From contig CALBGK010000002.1 of assembly GCA_937893115.1 (NCBI GenBank), positions 1-6,344 of the forward strand: 6,344 nucleotides of DNA. Direction: 5' to 3'. The position numbers and the translations under genes are program-made. Under the pieces are notes generated by a model. The model searched no databases. It saw only the letters and a list, made by a program, of their open reading frames with translations, and was not told the origin of the DNA. This DNA is from an uncultured Erysipelotrichaceae bacterium (GTDB lineage Bacteria; Bacillota_I; Bacilli_A; Erysipelotrichales; Erysipelotrichaceae). This document shows, piece by piece, positions 5,862 through 6,344 of the stretch (positions are counted from its first letter, which is position 1; every line of letters starts with the position of its first letter).

Positions 5862-6344
5862 CTATTCTTCTCCAAATCATTCATCGAAATCATTGAGAAA
5901 CTTAATGATTCAAGTATGCTCACAAGGGCGCTAGCTGTATCTAAACTAGTCATACAAGAAATATTATTTTCAGCTGAGACACGACGAATTAAGAAACCAT
6001 CAAGGTGTGTCTTCTCTTTGCTGGACATAGTATTGATGACAAAGTTAACTCTTCCTTCACGAATGATGTCGATGACATTATCTTTTTCACCTTGGTCAAT
6101 CTTATTAGCTACATGGACATGTAGACCATTTTTCTCAAATACTTCCGCTGTACCATCAGTCGCATAGATGCCGTAGCCGATATTAGCTAGACGCTTAGCG
6201 ATTTCTAAGGCTTCTTGTTTATCACTGCCAGCGATAGTCATTAAGACATTGCCATGGGTCGAAATAGATACACCCGATGCAACTAGAGCCTTATATAAAG
6301 CTTTCTCTAAGTTTACATCACTACCTAGTGCCTCACCGGTTGAT
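5855..6344 (-). CDS. carB: Carbamoyl phosphate synthase large subunit CarB, C-terminal part (cut by window edge)
   Basis: CarB makes carbamoyl phosphate from bicarbonate, ammonia (channelled from CarA) and two ATP. Only the last 162 codons are visible; the frame is open to the window edge, so the methionine at 6241 is internal and not a start. The fragment begins STGEALGSD, the conserved (M)xSTGEVMGxD that ends the second ATP-grasp half, then crosses THGNVLMTIAGSDKQEA into the methylglyoxal-synthase-like allosteric domain (YGIYATDGTAEVF, FVINTMSS, DGFLIRRVSAENNISCMTSLDTA). That domain is where UMP and other effectors act in known enzymes; sensitivity here is inferred only. The gene ends with TAG at 5857-5855, overlapping pyrK by 7 nt. 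The operon promoter and any upstream attenuator lie outside the window. Confidence 0.97.
   Translation of the reverse strand, partial: STGEALGSDVNLEKALYKALVASGVSISTHGNVLMTIAGSDKQEALEIAKRLANIGYGIYATDGTAEVFEKNGLHVHVANKIDQGEKDNVIDIIREGRVNFVINTMSSKEKTHLDGFLIRRVSAENNISCMTSLDTASALVSILESLSFSMISMNDLEKNRC
5867..5873 (-). promoter_or_regulatory. Shine-Dalgarno of pyrK within carB
   Basis: GGAGAAG on the minus strand, with GGAG 8 nt before the pyrK ATG at 5861, inside the last codons of carB. It supports the overlapping start. Confidence 0.7.

Noticed and set aside
5855..6241. A separate 128-residue gene starting at Met 6241, resembling methylglyoxal synthase
   Set aside because: The frame stays open to the window edge and the upstream residues (STGEALGSD and following) are the conserved CarB linker, so this is the MGS-like domain of CarB.
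1..6344. Mobile elements, CRISPR arrays, tRNA/rRNA genes, riboswitches or a pyr attenuator
   Set aside because: None seen: no long repeats, no transposase or integrase motifs, no gene-free stretch longer than about 42 bp. Any pyr attenuator would lie upstream of carB, outside the window.

Overview
This is an AT-rich, gene-dense bacterial stretch dominated by one housekeeping block on the minus strand: the distal half of a de novo pyrimidine (UMP) operon. The low G+C, the NAD-linked class 1B dihydroorotate dehydrogenase pair (PyrK + PyrD), the order carB-pyrK-pyrD-pyrF-pyrE and good Shine-Dalgarno sites inside the operon point to a low-GC Bacillota. RibF wording (GYFDG, TFYPDP) makes an Erysipelotrichia-like lineage plausible; that is an inference, not a demonstration. 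TGA acts as a stop (pyrK), so this is not a TGA=Trp Mollicute code.

Layout, read along the minus strand from the right edge: the 3' end of carB (5855-6344, cut by the window), pyrK (5133-5861), pyrD (4225-5136), pyrF (3530-4225), pyrE (2879-3505, with a frame-disrupted 5' end reaching 3530) and a CaCA-type Na+/Ca2+ antiporter (1927-2877). Adjacent genes overlap or are separated by one base, through ATGA and TAATG junctions, so they are almost certainly one transcript. The antiporter's stop codon directly abuts that of a convergent plus-strand gene, a ttcA-like tRNA thiolase (1300-1926). Divergent from ttcA across 42 bp lies truB (406-1257), followed by the start of ribF (1-406, cut by the window), again joined by TAATG.

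Functionally, CarB makes carbamoyl phosphate, PyrD/PyrK oxidise dihydroorotate, PyrE adds phosphoribose and PyrF decarboxylates to UMP. truB and ttcA are tRNA-modification genes; ribF makes FMN/FAD, the cofactors used by PyrD and PyrK.

The content is ordinary; I found no new defence, mobile or biosynthetic system. The points worth a second look are: (1) pyrE has lost its reading frame near codon 13, consistent with a 14-nt deletion; (2) ttcA lacks about 36 residues that carry a cluster cysteine in known TtcA; (3) both genes in the 42-bp divergent region appear to have leaderless promoters; (4) not one tryptophan occurs in about 2,088 predicted residues.
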